Numbered from the stretch's first letter, positions 28,057 through 38,589 are shown. The stretch: 64,000 bases of DNA from Diaminobutyricimonas aerilata (GCF_002797715.1 NZ_PGFF01000001.1:1697304-1761303); one strand, 5' to 3'. The notes: generated by a model from the sequence alone, not told the origin. Made by a program: numbers and translations.

Positions 28057-28208
28057 GACGACCGCCCGCGCACGCAACGGGGGAAGAGATGTTCACCCCC
28101 TCAGGCAACCCCCGCGTGGAGCATCCGTTGCCGGTCCTGACGGTTTCCTCACGCCGGCGGAGGATTCCCGAACGGACGGCTCACACCGTCAGGCGGTCGG
28201 TGTGTCGG
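28057..28208 (-). promoter_or_regulatory. kdp operon control region
   Basis: 152 bp between ppgK and the first kdp ORF, the only place for the leftward kdp promoter. It holds a 9-bp inverted pair, CCTGACGGT (28136-28144) and ACCGTCAGG (28185-28193), 40 bp apart. This may be a KdpE-binding dyad or part of the ppgK downstream region. No clear -10/-35 seen. Confidence 0.4.
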
Positions 28209-29021
28209 TCACGACCACTGGTCGGTGGCGGCCGACCCCGCATCGGGCCGCACCCGTGGCACGGCGAGCGCGGCGGCGCCCAGGATGCCCGCGTTGTTGC
28301 GCAGCGCGGCCGGCACGATCGGGGCGCGCAGCGTCAACAGCGGCAGGAACTGCTCGTGGTGCTTCGAGACACCGCCGCCGACGATGAACAGGTCGGGGGA
28401 GAAGAGCATCTCGAGGTGCGCGTAGTACTTCTGCAGTCGACCGGCCCAGCGCTTCCAGCTGAGCCGCCCGCGTTCCTTCGCGGCGAACGACGCGCGCTTC
28501 TCGGCATCCCGACCGTCGAGGAGGAGGTGGCCCAGCTCGGTGTTCGGCACGAGGTCGCCGTCGAGGATGAGGGCGCTGCCGATGCCCGTGCCGAGGGTGG
28601 TGAGCAGGATGAGCCCGCGGGTGTCCTGCGCGGCGCCGTAACGCACCTCGGCCACGCCCGCGGCATCGGCGTCGTTGACGAAGTGGATGTTGCGCCCGAG
28701 GGCCTTCTCGAACAGCGCCTCCGCCTCGAGGCCGATCCACTCGTTGGAGACGTTCGCCGCCGACATGGTGCGCCCGTGCAGCACGACGGCGGGGAAGCAG
28801 ACTCCGACCGGCACATCCGCGCCGTCGACCTCTGCGAGCAGTTCGGTCACGAGCTGCACGACGACCTCGACGATGTCGGTGGGTCGTCCGCCGCGCGGGG
28901 TGGGCTTCTTCAACCGGGCGCCCTGGAGTTCGCCGCTGTCGACATCGACGAGCGCCCCCTTGATGCCGGTGCCGCCGATGTCGATGCCGATCGCGAGAGT
29001 CGTCACTGGGTCGCCTTTCAT
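28209..29021 (-). CDS. ppgK: Polyphosphate glucokinase
   Basis: About 265-270 aa, ROK-type fold. Phosphate-binding [17 protein letters not shown] at the N-terminus, [14 protein letters not shown] and [13 protein letters not shown] in the middle, and [17 protein letters not shown] near the end match actinobacterial PpgK, which phosphorylates glucose with polyphosphate or ATP in the cytoplasm. ATG 29021 overlaps the map stop by 4 bp but has its GAGG too close; GTG 29006, with AAAGG seven bases upstream, may be the true start. Confidence 0.92.
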   Translation of the reverse strand: MKGDPVTTLAIGIDIGGTGIKGALVDVDSGELQGARLKKPTPRGGRPTDIVEVVVQLVTELLAEVDGADVPVGVCFPAVVLHGRTMSAANVSNEWIGLEAEALFEKALGRNIHFVNDADAAGVAEVRYGAAQDTRGLILLTTLGTGIGSALILDGDLVPNTELGHLLLDGRDAEKRASFAAKERGRLSWKRWAGRLQKYYAHLEMLFSPDLFIVGGGVSKHHEQFLPLLTLRAPIVPAALRNNAGILGAAALAVPRVRPDAGSAATDQWS

Positions 29022-29890
29022 GCCTCAGGGAGCGTGAGCACCTCGGCGCCACGTTCCGTGACGACGAGGGTGTGTTCGAATTGCGCCGAGGCGCTGCGGT
29101 CGCGGGTGGTGACCGTCCAGTCGTCGGCCCAGAGATCCCACTCCGTGCCGCCACCGAGGGTCAGCATCGGCTCGATCGTGAAGACCATGCCCGGCTCCAT
29201 GACGGTGTCGAACCGGTCGGTGTCGTAGTGGGGGATGATCAGCCCGCTGTGGAACGCCTCACCGACCCCGTGGCCGGTGTAGTCGCGTACGACGCCGTAA
29301 CCGAAGCGCTTCGCGTAGGACTCGATGGCGCGCCCGATCACGTTGACCTGCCGTCCCGGGGCGACCGTCTTGATGCCGCGCGCGAGCGCTTCGCGGGTGG
29401 CGTCGACGAGCTTCGCGACGTCGTCGGAGACCTCGCCCACGGTGAAGGTGGCGTTCGTGTCGCCGTGCACCCCGTCGTGGAAGGCGGTCACGTCGATGTT
29501 GACGATGTCGCCCTCGAGCAGCACGGTGTCGTCGGGGATGCCGTGGCAGATGACCTCGTTGACGGAGGTGCAGGACGACTTGGGGAACCCGCGATAGCCG
29601 AGGGTCGACGGATACGCGTGGTGGTCGAGCAGGTACTCGTGCGCGATGCGGTCGAGCTCATCCGTCGTCACACCGGGTCGCGCGGCCGCGCCGGCGGCCT
29701 GCAGGGCGCCCGCGGCGATGCGACTGCTCACCCGGATGCGCTCGATCGTCTCGGCGTCGTAGACGTCGCGACCACCGTACGGACTCGGCGCGTCCTTGCC
29801 GACGTACTCGGGCCGCGGGATCGAGGCGGGCACGGGTCGGCGGGCCGAGATCCGGCCCGGCGTGAGGTGTCCGCGCTCGTCTCGGGGCAT
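29018..29890 (-). CDS. map: Type I methionine aminopeptidase
   Basis: 290 aa. Removes the initiator methionine co-translationally. All metal ligands are present: the two aspartates in [19 protein letters not shown], His in [11 protein letters not shown], Glu in TIEPMLTL and Glu in QFEHTLVV. An N-terminal extension of about 40 residues ([16 protein letters not shown]) is the SH3-binding-like type seen in actinobacterial MapB. TAGGCT ends seven bases before ATG 29890, so the map-ppgK mRNA is probably leaderless. Confidence 0.95.
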   Translation of the reverse strand: MPRDERGHLTPGRISARRPVPASIPRPEYVGKDAPSPYGGRDVYDAETIERIRVSSRIAAGALQAAGAAARPGVTTDELDRIAHEYLLDHHAYPSTLGYRGFPKSSCTSVNEVICHGIPDDTVLLEGDIVNIDVTAFHDGVHGDTNATFTVGEVSDDVAKLVDATREALARGIKTVAPGRQVNVIGRAIESYAKRFGYGVVRDYTGHGVGEAFHSGLIIPHYDTDRFDTVMEPGMVFTIEPMLTLGGGTEWDLWADDWTVTTRDRSASAQFEHTLVVTERGAEVLTLPEA

Positions 29891-29922
29891 ACGATCAAGC
29901 CTAGTGAGAGCGGGAGGTCGCC

Positions 29923-30093
29923 ATGACGCAATGGTGGTACAACCACAAGACCGGTGAGGTCGAAGAGGGCCCGAAGTCGCTCGGCAGCGATCGCGACGGT
30001 CCCTTCGCCTCGCGCGAGGAGGCGCAGCGCGCTCCGGAGATCGCGCGGGAGCGCGCCCGCAAGTGGGCCGAGGACGAGGCCCGGGGGCGCTGA
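29923..30093 (+). CDS. Conserved 56-aa actinobacterial protein next to map
   Basis: ATG 29923 with GGGAGG five bases upstream. Begins [19 protein letters not shown], then [28 protein letters not shown]. The pattern WWYN.KTG.VE.G...RxGPFxTREEA....ExxRxRxxxW is one I recognise from many Microbacteriaceae; function unknown. It is divergent from map and convergent with the DUF72 gene. Confidence 0.8.
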   Translation: MTQWWYNHKTGEVEEGPKSLGSDRDGPFASREEAQRAPEIARERARKWAEDEARGR

Positions 30094-30123
30094 GCCCGCC
30101 GCGCGCCAGTCGCCGGGCGCCAC

Positions 30124-30966
30124 TCAGCCCATCGGCTCGGCTCGGGGATCCCACGCGGCGAGACGGCCGAGGAGCCCCATCGCGTCGTAGGGGGCGCGCA
30201 CCTTGATGTCGTTGTCGAAGTAGACGTGCACGTCGCGGCCCTCGCCCAACCATCCGCGGGCCTTGTCGGCCCACCGGTCGAGCGCCTCGTCGTCGTAGCC
30301 GCTCTCGTAGAGCACCTCGTCGCCGTGCAGGCGCACGTAGGCGAAATCCGCCGTCATCCGCTCGAGGTACGGCCACTTGCCCGCCGTGTCGGCCACGACC
30401 GAGGCGACGTTGTGCTTCTCGAGCAGCGCGAAGAACTCGGCGGTGTCGAAGCTCTCGTGCCGCACCTCGACCGCGTGCCGCAACGGCCGGTCGACGGTGA
30501 CGTCGAACCAGGTGCGGTCCTGCATGCGGTCCTCGCGCTCCTGCGCGAGCGCCTTCGCCTCGAACGTCGTGCGTGGCAGCAGGGTGAGGAACGCGTCGAT
30601 CTCGTCCGCGTCGAAACGGTGGGTGGGGGAGAGCTGCCACAGCAGCGGACCGAGTTTGCCGTCGAGAGCGAGCACCCCGCTGGAGAAGAAGTTCGCCGTC
30701 GCGGCGCGCACGTCCTTCAGCCGCTTGATGTGCGTGATGTAGCGCGGCCCCGTGACGGCGAAGAGGAAGTCGTCGGGAACCTGCTCACGCCAGCTCTGCC
30801 AGCTCGTCGGGCGCTGCAGCGAATAGAACGACCCGTTGATCTCGATCGAGGTGAGCCGCTGCGACGCGTACGCGAGTTCGTCGCGCTGCCGCACGCCCTT
30901 CGGATAGAACACGCCCCGCCACGGGGCGTACGTCCACCCCGAGATCCCGATGCGCGCGTCGGCCAC
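30124..30966 (-). CDS. DUF72 (YecE-like) protein
   Basis: 280 aa TIM-barrel-like protein of the DUF72 family: [19 protein letters not shown] at the N-terminus, [72 protein letters not shown] and [15 protein letters not shown]. The biochemical role of the family is not settled. GTG 30966 follows the panB stop by 4 bp with no ribosome site, so expression probably depends on panB translation. Confidence 0.88.
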   Translation of the reverse strand: MADARIGISGWTYAPWRGVFYPKGVRQRDELAYASQRLTSIEINGSFYSLQRPTSWQSWREQVPDDFLFAVTGPRYITHIKRLKDVRAATANFFSSGVLALDGKLGPLLWQLSPTHRFDADEIDAFLTLLPRTTFEAKALAQEREDRMQDRTWFDVTVDRPLRHAVEVRHESFDTAEFFALLEKHNVASVVADTAGKWPYLERMTADFAYVRLHGDEVLYESGYDDEALDRWADKARGWLGEGRDVHVYFDNDIKVRAPYDAMGLLGRLAAWDPRAEPMG

Positions 30967-30970
30967 CGGC

Positions 30971-31786
30971 TCAGTCGTCGTAGCTGTGCTCGGGACCGGG
31001 ATACACGCCCGACTCGACGTCCGCGCGATACGCCTGCGCCGCATCCGTCAGCACCGAGCGCAGGTCGGCGTACTGCTTGACGAACTTGGGGATGCGACCC
31101 CCGGTGAGGCCCGCCCAGTCGGTCCAGACGAGCAGCTGCCCGTCGGCGTGCGGGCCCGCGCCGACGCTGATGGTGGGGATGTGCAGTTCCTCGGTGACCC
31201 GCCGTGCGGCGTCCACCGGCACCATCTCGAGCACGACCGCGAACGCGCCGGCCTGCTGCACGGCGCGGGCGTCGGCGAGAAGGCGCTCGGCCTGCGCACC
31301 GCGTCCCTGGATGACGTGGCCCCCGAGCCCGTGTTCGCTCTGCGGGGTGAAGCCGATGTGCGCCATCACCGGGATGCCCGCCGAGACGATGCGGCGGATC
31401 TGCTCGGCACTGCGTTCCCCGCCCTCGAGCTTCACGGCGTGCGCGCCCGCCTCCTTCATGAAGCGGAACGCCGTGTGCAGCGCCTCGTCCGGCCCGGTCT
31501 CGTACGAGCCGAACGGCATGTCGGCGACGACGAGCGCACGGCGCACGGCGTTCGACACCGCGCGGGTGAGGGGGATGAGCTCGTCGATCGTGACCGGCAG
31601 CGTGGTGTCGTAGCCGAGCATCGTGTTGCCGGCCGAATCCCCGACGAGCAGGAAGTCGATGCCCGCGGAGTCGAATATCGACGCGGTGAGGGCGTCGTAG
31701 CTCGTGAGCCCCGTGATCTTGATGCCCTGCGCCTTCGCGTTCTGGAAGTGCCGGGTGCGGACCCTCTTGACGACTGCGTCTGCCAT
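30971..31786 (-). CDS. panB: Ketopantoate hydroxymethyltransferase
   Basis: 271 aa. First step of pantothenate synthesis: methylenetetrahydrofolate plus 2-oxoisovalerate to ketopantoate. Signature segments: [38 protein letters not shown] (metal-binding Asp), [28 protein letters not shown] and [27 protein letters not shown] at 31793-31798 ends six bases before ATG 31786, a probable leaderless start. Confidence 0.96.
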   Translation of the reverse strand: MADAVVKRVRTRHFQNAKAQGIKITGLTSYDALTASIFDSAGIDFLLVGDSAGNTMLGYDTTLPVTIDELIPLTRAVSNAVRRALVVADMPFGSYETGPDEALHTAFRFMKEAGAHAVKLEGGERSAEQIRRIVSAGIPVMAHIGFTPQSEHGLGGHVIQGRGAQAERLLADARAVQQAGAFAVVLEMVPVDAARRVTEELHIPTISVGAGPHADGQLLVWTDWAGLTGGRIPKFVKQYADLRSVLTDAAQAYRADVESGVYPGPEHSYDD

Positions 31787-31942
31787 GGCGCCAGTCTAGG
31801 CGCGGCCCCCGCCGCATCCGGCGCCGCCGTGGGCCGACCCACCGTCGTCGTCTCGTCCCTCGACGACGCGCGGCGAAGACGCGGACCAAGTAGCCTGAAC
31901 GAGCGATCCATCCCGAAATCCGGACCGTCGTAGAGGAGCTTT

Positions 31943-33280
31943 GTGGACAAGCAGCGCGACTTCGTTCTCCGCACCATCGAGGAGCGCGGCGTCAAGTTCG
32001 TTCGACTGTGGTTCACCGACGTCGTCGGCACCCTCAAGAGCGTGGCCATCGCGCCCGCCGAGGTCGAGGGCGCGTTCGCCGAGGGCCTCGGATTCGACGG
32101 CTCGGCCATCGAGGGGCTGACCCGCTCCTTCGAGGCCGACGTGCTCGCGCATCCGGACCCCAGCACGTTCCAGATCCTTCCGTGGCGGGGCGAGATCGAC
32201 CCCACGGCCCGGATGTTCTGCGACATCACGACGCCCGACGGGCAGCCCGCCGTCGCCGACCCCCGCAACGTGCTGAAGCGCACGCTCGCGAAGGCGGCCG
32301 ATGCCGGCTTCACGTTCTACACGCATCCGGAGATCGAGTTCTACCTGCTCAAGTCGAGCAAGTTCGAGGGCGGTGCCCCCGAGCCGGTGGACTCGGCGGG
32401 CTACTTCGACAACGTGCCCGGGGGCACGGCGCACGACTTCCGTCGCCGCAGCGTTCGGATGCTCGAAGACCTCGGCATCTCCGTCGAGTTCAGCCACCAC
32501 GAGGCGGGCCCCGGTCAGAACGAGATCGACCTGCGCTACGCCGACGCGCTCACCACGGCCGACAACATCATGACCTTCCGCACGGTCATCAAGGAGGTCG
32601 CGATCGAGCAGGGCGTCTACGCGACGTTCATGCCGAAGCCGCTGTCGGGGGAGCCCGGGTCGGGCATGCACACCCACATGTCGCTCTTCGAGGGCGACAC
32701 CAACGCCTTCTTCGACGCGGGCGGCCAGTACCAGTTGTCGAAGATCGGCCGGCAGTTCGTGGCCGGTCTGCTGACGCACGCCCCCGAGATCTCCGCGATC
32801 ACCAACCAGTTCGTCAACTCCTACAAGCGCCTGTGGGGCGGTGACGAGGCGCCCAGCTTCGTCACGTGGGGTCACAACAACCGGTCGGCGCTCGTGCGCG
32901 TGCCACTGTACAAGCCCGGCAAGGGGCAGAGTTCGCGGGTCGAGTACCGCGCCATCGACTCCGCGGCGAACCCGTACCTCGCGTTCTCCGTCATGCTCGC
33001 GGCGGGCCTGCGCGGCATCGAGCGCGGCTACGAACTGCCGCCCGAGGCCGAGGACAACGTGTGGAGCCTCAGCGACGCCGAGCGGCGCGCCCTCGGCTAT
33101 GCGCAGCTGCCCGCGAGCCTCGACCACGCGCTGTCGCTCATGGAGGACTCCGAGCTCGTCGCCGAGACGCTCGGCGAGCAGGTCTTCAACTTCGTGCTGC
33201 TCAACAAGCGGCGCGAGTGGCGCGAGTACCGGGCGCAGGTCACCCCGTACGAGCTCGAGAGGAACCTCGAGATCCTCTGA
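31943..33280 (+). CDS. glnA2: Type I glutamine synthetase, GlnA2-like
   Basis: 445 aa. ATP-dependent Glu plus NH4+ to Gln. Active-site segments: GFDGSAIEG, FxxHPEIEFYLL, EAGPGQNEIDLRYADAL, GSGMHTHMSL, VTWGHNNRSALVRVP, SRVEYRAIDSAANPYL. The adenylylation tyrosine is absent: the position corresponding to DLYELPPEE of GlnA1 reads DNVWSLS (Trp374), so GlnE should not modify this enzyme. GTG 31943 has GAGGAG upstream. glnE follows one base after the stop. Confidence 0.93.
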   Translation: MDKQRDFVLRTIEERGVKFVRLWFTDVVGTLKSVAIAPAEVEGAFAEGLGFDGSAIEGLTRSFEADVLAHPDPSTFQILPWRGEIDPTARMFCDITTPDGQPAVADPRNVLKRTLAKAADAGFTFYTHPEIEFYLLKSSKFEGGAPEPVDSAGYFDNVPGGTAHDFRRRSVRMLEDLGISVEFSHHEAGPGQNEIDLRYADALTTADNIMTFRTVIKEVAIEQGVYATFMPKPLSGEPGSGMHTHMSLFEGDTNAFFDAGGQYQLSKIGRQFVAGLLTHAPEISAITNQFVNSYKRLWGGDEAPSFVTWGHNNRSALVRVPLYKPGKGQSSRVEYRAIDSAANPYLAFSVMLAAGLRGIERGYELPPEAEDNVWSLSDAERRALGYAQLPASLDHALSLMEDSELVAETLGEQVFNFVLLNKRREWREYRAQVTPYELERNLEIL

Positions 33281-33281
33281 G

Positions 33282-36200
33282 ATGCCCCGGACGCAGACCC
33301 TCAGCGACCTCGCCCGCCTCGGGTTCGTCGAGCTCAGCGGCAATCGGGAACGGGTCGCGGCTCTCGACGCCGGCGTGGTGCCGCTGTTCGCACACGCCGC
33401 CGATCCGGATGCGGCGCTCGACTGGCTGGAGAAGCTCGGGGAGCACGCGACGCCGCTGCTCGAGGATGAGGACGCGGCCGATCGGCTGATCCGGGTGCTC
33501 GGGGCGTCGTCGGGACTCGCGGCGTTCTTCGTGCGCCGTCCGGACGCGCTCGAGGCGCTGCGACAGCCGATCGACCGGCTGCCCACCGCCGACGCGCTGA
33601 CGGCGTCGCTCGCGGATGCGGTGGAGGGCCTGTCGGGGGAGGACGCGTGGGTCGCGTTGCGGCTGAGGTACCGGAGGGAACTCGCGCGCATCACCGCGTG
33701 GGATGTGCGCCAGCCCGACCCGCTCGCCGCCGTGGACGCCGTGGCCGGGTGCCTGGCCGACCTCGCGGGGGCCGCGCTCGACGCCGCGCTCGCGGTCGCC
33801 CGGCACGACGTGCGGTTCCCGGCCGACGACGTCGCGCGCGTGCGCCTCGCGATCATCGGCATGGGCAAGGCCGGAGCGCGCGAGCTCAACTACGTGAGCG
33901 ATGTCGACGTGATCTTCGTCGTCGAGGCGGCCGAGGGCCTCGCGAACGACCGCGCCGTCGAGATCGGCACGCGACTCGCGATGCACACGATGCGCGCCAT
34001 CCAGGACCTCGCGATCGAACCGGCGCTGTGGGAGGTCGACGCCAACCTGCGCCCCGAGGGCAAGGACGGCGCGCTCGTGCGCACCCTCGAGTCGCACCTG
34101 GCCTATTACGACCGGTGGGCGAAGAGCTGGGAGTTCCAGGCCCTGCTGAAGGCACGTCCGCTCGCCGGGGACCGCGACCTGGGCGACCGGTACCTCGCGG
34201 GCGTCGCCCCGAAGGTGTGGTCGAGTGCGTCGCGCGAGAACTTCGTCGAGTCGGTGCAGCGGATGCGGGAGCGCGTCACCGCGCACATCCCGGCGGACGA
34301 GGTCGACGTGCAGCTCAAGCTCGGGCCGGGCGGCCTGCGCGACGTGGAGTTCACGATCCAACTGCTGCAGCTCGTGCACGGGCAGCACGACCCCGCGGTG
34401 CGCGCCGCCGGTACGCTGCCGGCCCTCGACGCCCTCGCCGAGGGCGGTTACATCGGACGCGTGGAGGCCGCCGAGTTCGCTCGCGACTACCGGCTGTTGC
34501 GCCTGCTCGAGCACCGCATCCAGCTCTCGAAGCTTCAGCGCACGCACCTCATGCCGAGGGACCCCGAGGCCGTGCGCGTGCTCGCCCGCGCGACGGGCAT
34601 CTTCGCCTCCGCGAGCGAACTCATCGAGGCGTGGCACCGCACCAAGACGGCGGTGCGCTCACTGCACGAGAAGCTCTTCTACCGGCCTCTGCTCTCCGCC
34701 GTCGCTGCCTTGCCCGACGAGTCGCTCGCGCTGTCGAGCGAGCAGGCCGCGGCGCGCCTCGCCGCCATCGGGTTCGTCGACCCGCAGGGCGCGCTGCGGC
34801 ACATCGCCGCGCTCACCGGGGGAGTGTCACGACGGGCGACGATCCAACGGACGCTGCTGCCGGTCATGCTGCAGTGGTTCTCCGAGGGCGCGGACCCCGA
34901 CTACGGTCTGCTCGCGTTCCGCCGGTTGAGCGAGGACCTCGGCGAGGCGTACTGGTTCCTGCGGATGCTGCGCGACTCCTCCGCCGCCGCCCGGCACCTC
35001 GCGCAGGTGCTGTCGGCGTCCCGGTTCATCGGCGCCCTCTTCGAGCGCATCCCCGACGCGGCCGCCTGGCTCGAGAACGACGACGACCAGTTGCGCCCGC
35101 GTCCGCTGCGCGCGCTGCTCGACGAGTCGGCGGCGATCGCCTCGCGCCACGACGACATCGACGCCGCGGCGCTCTCGCTGCGCACGGCGCGACGCCGCGA
35201 GGTGCTGCGGGCCGCGCTCGGCGCGGTGCTCGGCGCGGTCTCCGTTGAGGAGCTCGGCCGGGCACTCAGCGACGTCACGACCGCGCTGCTCTCCGGGATG
35301 CTTGCGCTGCTGCACGACCGGGAGCGGGACGGCTTCGAGTTCGCGATCATCGCGATGGGGCGGTACGGCGGCGAGGAGCTCGGCTTCGGCTCCGACGCCG
35401 ACGTCGTCTACGTGTACCGGCGCACCGATGCGCCGGAGGAGAGCGTGCAAGCCCGGGCCGAGGCGGTCGTGCGCGGCCTGAACCGGCTGACGGAGGACCT
35501 GCGGCTGCCGCTCGACCTCGACATCGGGTTGCGTCCCGAGGGCAAGAACGGGGCGATCATCCGGTCGCTCGACTCCTACCGCGCCTACTACCGGCGCTGG
35601 TCGCTCACCTGGGAGGCGCAGGCGCTGCTGCGCGCACGCGGCGCCGTCGGGGATCCGGAGCTGCTGCGCGACTTCGAGACGCTCGCCGACGAGGTGCGCT
35701 ATCCGCAGGCGATCGAGGAACAGGCGGTGCGCGAGGTCAAGCGCATCAAGGCCCGCGTCGAGTCGGAACGTCTGCCGCAGGGCGCGGATCCGTCCCGCCA
35801 TTTGAAGCTCGGTCGCGGCTCCCTCAGCGACGTCGAGTGGTTCGTGCAACTGCTGCAGTTGCAGCATGCGGCGCGCATCCCGGAGCTGCGCACCACATCC
35901 ACGCTGCGCGCCCTCGCCGCGGCGACGGACGCCGGGCTCGTGCCGGCCGACGAGGCCACACGCCTGCACGACGCGTGGATCCTCGCCTCACGGGCGCGAT
36001 CGGCGCTCACACTGTGGAACGCGAAGACGGCCGACGTGCTGCCCACCGACCGGGTGCAGCTCGAAGGTGTCGCCCGCCTGCTGGAGTACCCGCCGGGCTC
36101 CGCGAGCCGCCTCGAGGACGACTACCTGCGCACGACGCGCCTCGCCCGTCAGGTGTTCGACCGCCGGTTCTACGGCGCCCCGGCCCGTCCCGCGACCTGA
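33282..36200 (+). CDS. glnE: Bifunctional glutamine synthetase adenylyltransferase / adenylyl-removing enzyme
   Basis: 972 aa. Two nucleotidyltransferase halves: the N-terminal de-adenylylating domain with YVSDVDVIFV (about residue 205) and the C-terminal adenylylating domain with GFGSDADVVYVY (about 703), each followed by the PII-uridylyltransferase-like helical region (LKLGPGGLRDVEFTIQLLQL; LKLGRGSLSDVEWFVQLLQL). It controls GlnA1 by AMP on Tyr402. Start at ATG 33282, one base past the glnA2 stop, gives the family length; the longer frame upstream overlaps glnA2. Confidence 0.95.
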   Translation: MPRTQTLSDLARLGFVELSGNRERVAALDAGVVPLFAHAADPDAALDWLEKLGEHATPLLEDEDAADRLIRVLGASSGLAAFFVRRPDALEALRQPIDRLPTADALTASLADAVEGLSGEDAWVALRLRYRRELARITAWDVRQPDPLAAVDAVAGCLADLAGAALDAALAVARHDVRFPADDVARVRLAIIGMGKAGARELNYVSDVDVIFVVEAAEGLANDRAVEIGTRLAMHTMRAIQDLAIEPALWEVDANLRPEGKDGALVRTLESHLAYYDRWAKSWEFQALLKARPLAGDRDLGDRYLAGVAPKVWSSASRENFVESVQRMRERVTAHIPADEVDVQLKLGPGGLRDVEFTIQLLQLVHGQHDPAVRAAGTLPALDALAEGGYIGRVEAAEFARDYRLLRLLEHRIQLSKLQRTHLMPRDPEAVRVLARATGIFASASELIEAWHRTKTAVRSLHEKLFYRPLLSAVAALPDESLALSSEQAAARLAAIGFVDPQGALRHIAALTGGVSRRATIQRTLLPVMLQWFSEGADPDYGLLAFRRLSEDLGEAYWFLRMLRDSSAAARHLAQVLSASRFIGALFERIPDAAAWLENDDDQLRPRPLRALLDESAAIASRHDDIDAAALSLRTARRREVLRAALGAVLGAVSVEELGRALSDVTTALLSGMLALLHDRERDGFEFAIIAMGRYGGEELGFGSDADVVYVYRRTDAPEESVQARAEAVVRGLNRLTEDLRLPLDLDIGLRPEGKNGAIIRSLDSYRAYYRRWSLTWEAQALLRARGAVGDPELLRDFETLADEVRYPQAIEEQAVREVKRIKARVESERLPQGADPSRHLKLGRGSLSDVEWFVQLLQLQHAARIPELRTTSTLRALAAATDAGLVPADEATRLHDAWILASRARSALTLWNAKTADVLPTDRVQLEGVARLLEYPPGSASRLEDDYLRTTRLARQVFDRRFYGAPARPAT

Positions 36201-36204
36201 CGAG

Positions 36205-36459
36205 TCAGATCAGCTGCAGCTCGCGCAGCTTCGCCTCGACGTCGGCGTTGCTCGGCTCGACGTGGTGGCTGCCGTCGGCGTACACGACGACGGGGATGTT
36301 GGTGCGCCCGGAGATCCGCTTCGCCGCATCCGCCGCGTCGGCGCTCTGCTCCACGTCGATGTAGTCGTACGCGATCCCGAGTCCGTCGAGCTGGCGCTTG
36401 GTGCGGAGGCAGTCGCGGCACCAGTCCGCGCCGTACATCTGGATGGAGTTGTCGAGCAT
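36205..36459 (-). CDS. Mycoredoxin-like glutaredoxin-fold protein
   Basis: 84 aa thioredoxin-fold reductase. The redox pair is Cys14-x-x-Cys17 in GADWCRDC, with cis-Pro in NIPVVVYADGSHHVEPSNADVEAKL. Mycoredoxins use mycothiol to reduce mixed disulfides and serve peroxidases such as AhpE, whose homologue is at 3542. TACGAT ends seven bases before ATG 36459 (probable leaderless mRNA). Convergent with glnE, 4 bp apart. Confidence 0.88.
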   Translation of the reverse strand: MLDNSIQMYGADWCRDCLRTKRQLDGLGIAYDYIDVEQSADAADAAKRISGRTNIPVVVYADGSHHVEPSNADVEAKLRELQLI

Positions 36460-36533
36460 GTACCCGATCGTAGATACCGGCGGATTACAGCCCGCTGTGC
36501 GCCCGGGCCTCTCCGCCCGGAGCGGCGCTGGTC

Positions 36534-36923
36534 TCAGGTGAGGCGCTCGAACACCATGGTGGCTTGGATCCGGTCACCGCCGCCGAAACCGGCGGACCCC
36601 GACGACGCCGTGGTGATCGTGTGCAGGCGGTACCCTAACGCTGCCTGCTTGTTGATCACTTTCTCCAGCTCGGTCAGATTCCCGGAGCCGGTGCCGAAGA
36701 ACTTCTCCTTGAGCACGACCTGAAGCACGACGTAGCTCATCCCGGCCGGCGCGGGTCGGGGTTGAGCACCCGCGACGGCCTCCGCTTGAACTCGCTCGAT
36801 GACACCGCCGATGCCGGCCGGGGCGGGCGCGGGCGGTTGTACTGAGTCCGTCCACTTCTCGCCGTCCCACCACCGCATCGTTCCCGATCCGTCGTCGTAC
36901 CAGCCTGCCTGCGCATCAGCCAC
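36534..36923 (-). CDS. DUF2510 plus DUF4177-like protein
   Basis: 129 aa. The N-terminus is the short DUF2510 motif AGWYDDGSGTMRWWDGEKWTDSV, common at the start of actinobacterial envelope-linked proteins. The C-terminus (SYVVLQVVLKEKFFGTG, LEKVINKQAALGYRLHTITTAS, ATMVFERLT) resembles DUF4177. No membrane segment. GTG 36923 has GGAG upstream. Function unknown; the C-terminal half is an alpha/beta unit often seen in small stress-related proteins. Confidence 0.75.
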   Translation of the reverse strand: MADAQAGWYDDGSGTMRWWDGEKWTDSVQPPAPAPAGIGGVIERVQAEAVAGAQPRPAPAGMSYVVLQVVLKEKFFGTGSGNLTELEKVINKQAALGYRLHTITTASSGSAGFGGGDRIQATMVFERLT

Positions 36924-37040
36924 CTGGGCTCCGTCTCTCTCGTCGACACGTCGTCTGTTTGCACAGGGTAGCGACGGCATCGACGGACGCGGGCGACAGC
37001 CACGGCCCAAGTTCGTGGGGGTGAAGTGAATCACCTCAAA

Positions 37041-37082
37041 AACGACGAACGGGCCGCACCCCGGAGGATGCGGCCCGTTCGT
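37041..37082 (-). terminator. Rho-independent terminator of glnA1
   Basis: A perfect 14-bp stem: ACGAACGGGCCGCA (37045-37058) pairs with its reverse complement at 37069-37082 around a 10-nt loop. Read leftwards from glnA1 (stop at 37093), the hairpin is followed by CGTTTTTG, the T-run expected of an intrinsic terminator. Confidence 0.9.
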
Positions 37083-37092
37083 ACGGGAAGCG

Positions 37093-38517
37093 TCAGACGC
37101 CGAAGTACAGCTCGTACTCGAACGGGTGCGGACGCTGCGCGAAGGGGAGGAGCTCCTTCTCACGCTTGTAGTCGATCCAGGTCTCGATGAGGTCGCGCGT
37201 GAACACGCCACCCTCGAGCAGGAACTCGTGGTCGGCTTCGAGCGCGAGGAGCGCGGCGTCGAGCGAGCCGGGCAGCTGCGGGATGCCCTTGGCCTCCTCC
37301 GGCGGGAGCTCGTAGAGGTCCTTGTCGACGGGCTCGTGCGGCTCGATCTTGTTCTTGATGCCGTCGATGCCGGCCATCAGCTGGGCCGCGAACGCGAGGT
37401 ACGGGTTGCCCGAGCTGTCGGGGGCGCGGAACTCGATGCGCTTCGCCTTCGGGTTGGTGCCCGTGATCGGGATGCGGATCGACGCCGAACGGTTGCCCGC
37501 CGAGTAGACCAGGTTGACCGGGGCCTCGAAGCCGGGGATCAGGCGGTGGTACGAGTTGACCGTCGGGTTCGTGAACGCGGCGACCGCGGCGGCGTGCTTG
37601 AGGATGCCGCCGATGTACCAGCGCGCGATGTCGGAGAGGCCGCCGTAGCCCTGCTCGTCGTAGAACAGCGGCTTGCCCTCGTTCCACAGCGACTGGTGCG
37701 TGTGCATGCCCGACCCGTTGTCGCCCATGAGCGGCTTCGGCATGAAGGTCGCGACCTTGCCCCACTCGGCCGCCGTGTTCTTGACGATGTACTTGAACTT
37801 CAGGATGTCGTCCGCGGCGTGCACCATCGTGTCGAACTTGTAGTTGATCTCGCCCTGGCCGGCGGTGCCGACCTCGTGGTGCGAGCGCTCGACCTCGAGG
37901 CCGACCTCCATGAGCTTCACGACGATGTCGTCGCGCAGGTCGGCGTGCTGGTCGACCGGGCTCACCGGGAAGTAGCCGCCCTTGAACGGGGTCTTGTTGG
38001 CGAGGTTGCCGCCCTCTTCGACGCGACCGCTGTTCCAGGCGCCCTCGCTCGAGTCGACCTCGTAGAAGCTCTTGTTCTGCTTCACCTCGTAGCGCACGTC
38101 GTCGAAGATGTAGAACTCGGCCTCGGGGGCGAAGAACGCGGTGTCGGCGATTCCGGTGGAGGCGAGGTACTTCTCGGCCTTCTTGGCCACCTGGCGCGGG
38201 TCGCGCGAGTAGATCTCGCCGTTGCGCGGGTTGTAGATGTCGAACAGCACGACGAGGGTGCGCTCGGCGCGGAACGGGTCGATGTACGCCGTGGTGACGT
38301 CGGGGATCAGCTGCAGGTCGGACTCGTGGATGGACTGGAAGCCGCGGATCGAGGAGCCGTCGAACATCTGGCCGACGGTGAAGAAGTCCTCGTCGACCGT
38401 GGAGGCCGGGATGTTGAAGTGCTGCTGGACCCCGGGGAGGTCCGTGAAACGGATGTCGAGAAAGACGACGTCCGTGTCCTTGATGAACTTGAGCACCTCG
38501 GATGAGTCACTGAACAT
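37093..38517 (-). CDS. glnA1: Glutamine synthetase type I, main assimilatory enzyme
   Basis: 474 aa, the standard GSI-beta length. Active-site segments: [68 protein letters not shown] and [19 protein letters not shown]. The adenylylation site is present: Tyr402 in [10 protein letters not shown], target of GlnE (33282-36200). ATG 38517 is chosen over an upstream ATG because it gives the conserved N-terminus and AGGAG lies nine bases before it. A full GlnR-type operator lies 73-110 bp upstream. Confidence 0.97.
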   Translation of the reverse strand: MFSDSSEVLKFIKDTDVVFLDIRFTDLPGVQQHFNIPASTVDEDFFTVGQMFDGSSIRGFQSIHESDLQLIPDVTTAYIDPFRAERTLVVLFDIYNPRNGEIYSRDPRQVAKKAEKYLASTGIADTAFFAPEAEFYIFDDVRYEVKQNKSFYEVDSSEGAWNSGRVEEGGNLANKTPFKGGYFPVSPVDQHADLRDDIVVKLMEVGLEVERSHHEVGTAGQGEINYKFDTMVHAADDILKFKYIVKNTAAEWGKVATFMPKPLMGDNGSGMHTHQSLWNEGKPLFYDEQGYGGLSDIARWYIGGILKHAAAVAAFTNPTVNSYHRLIPGFEAPVNLVYSAGNRSASIRIPITGTNPKAKRIEFRAPDSSGNPYLAFAAQLMAGIDGIKNKIEPHEPVDKDLYELPPEEAKGIPQLPGSLDAALLALEADHEFLLEGGVFTRDLIETWIDYKREKELLPFAQRPHPFEYELYFGV

Positions 38518-38589
38518 GTGAAGCGTCTCCTGGGTTTGGTACTGAGAGCGACCGCGAGATGCAGCCATGGTCGACGCTAGGGGGAGGCC

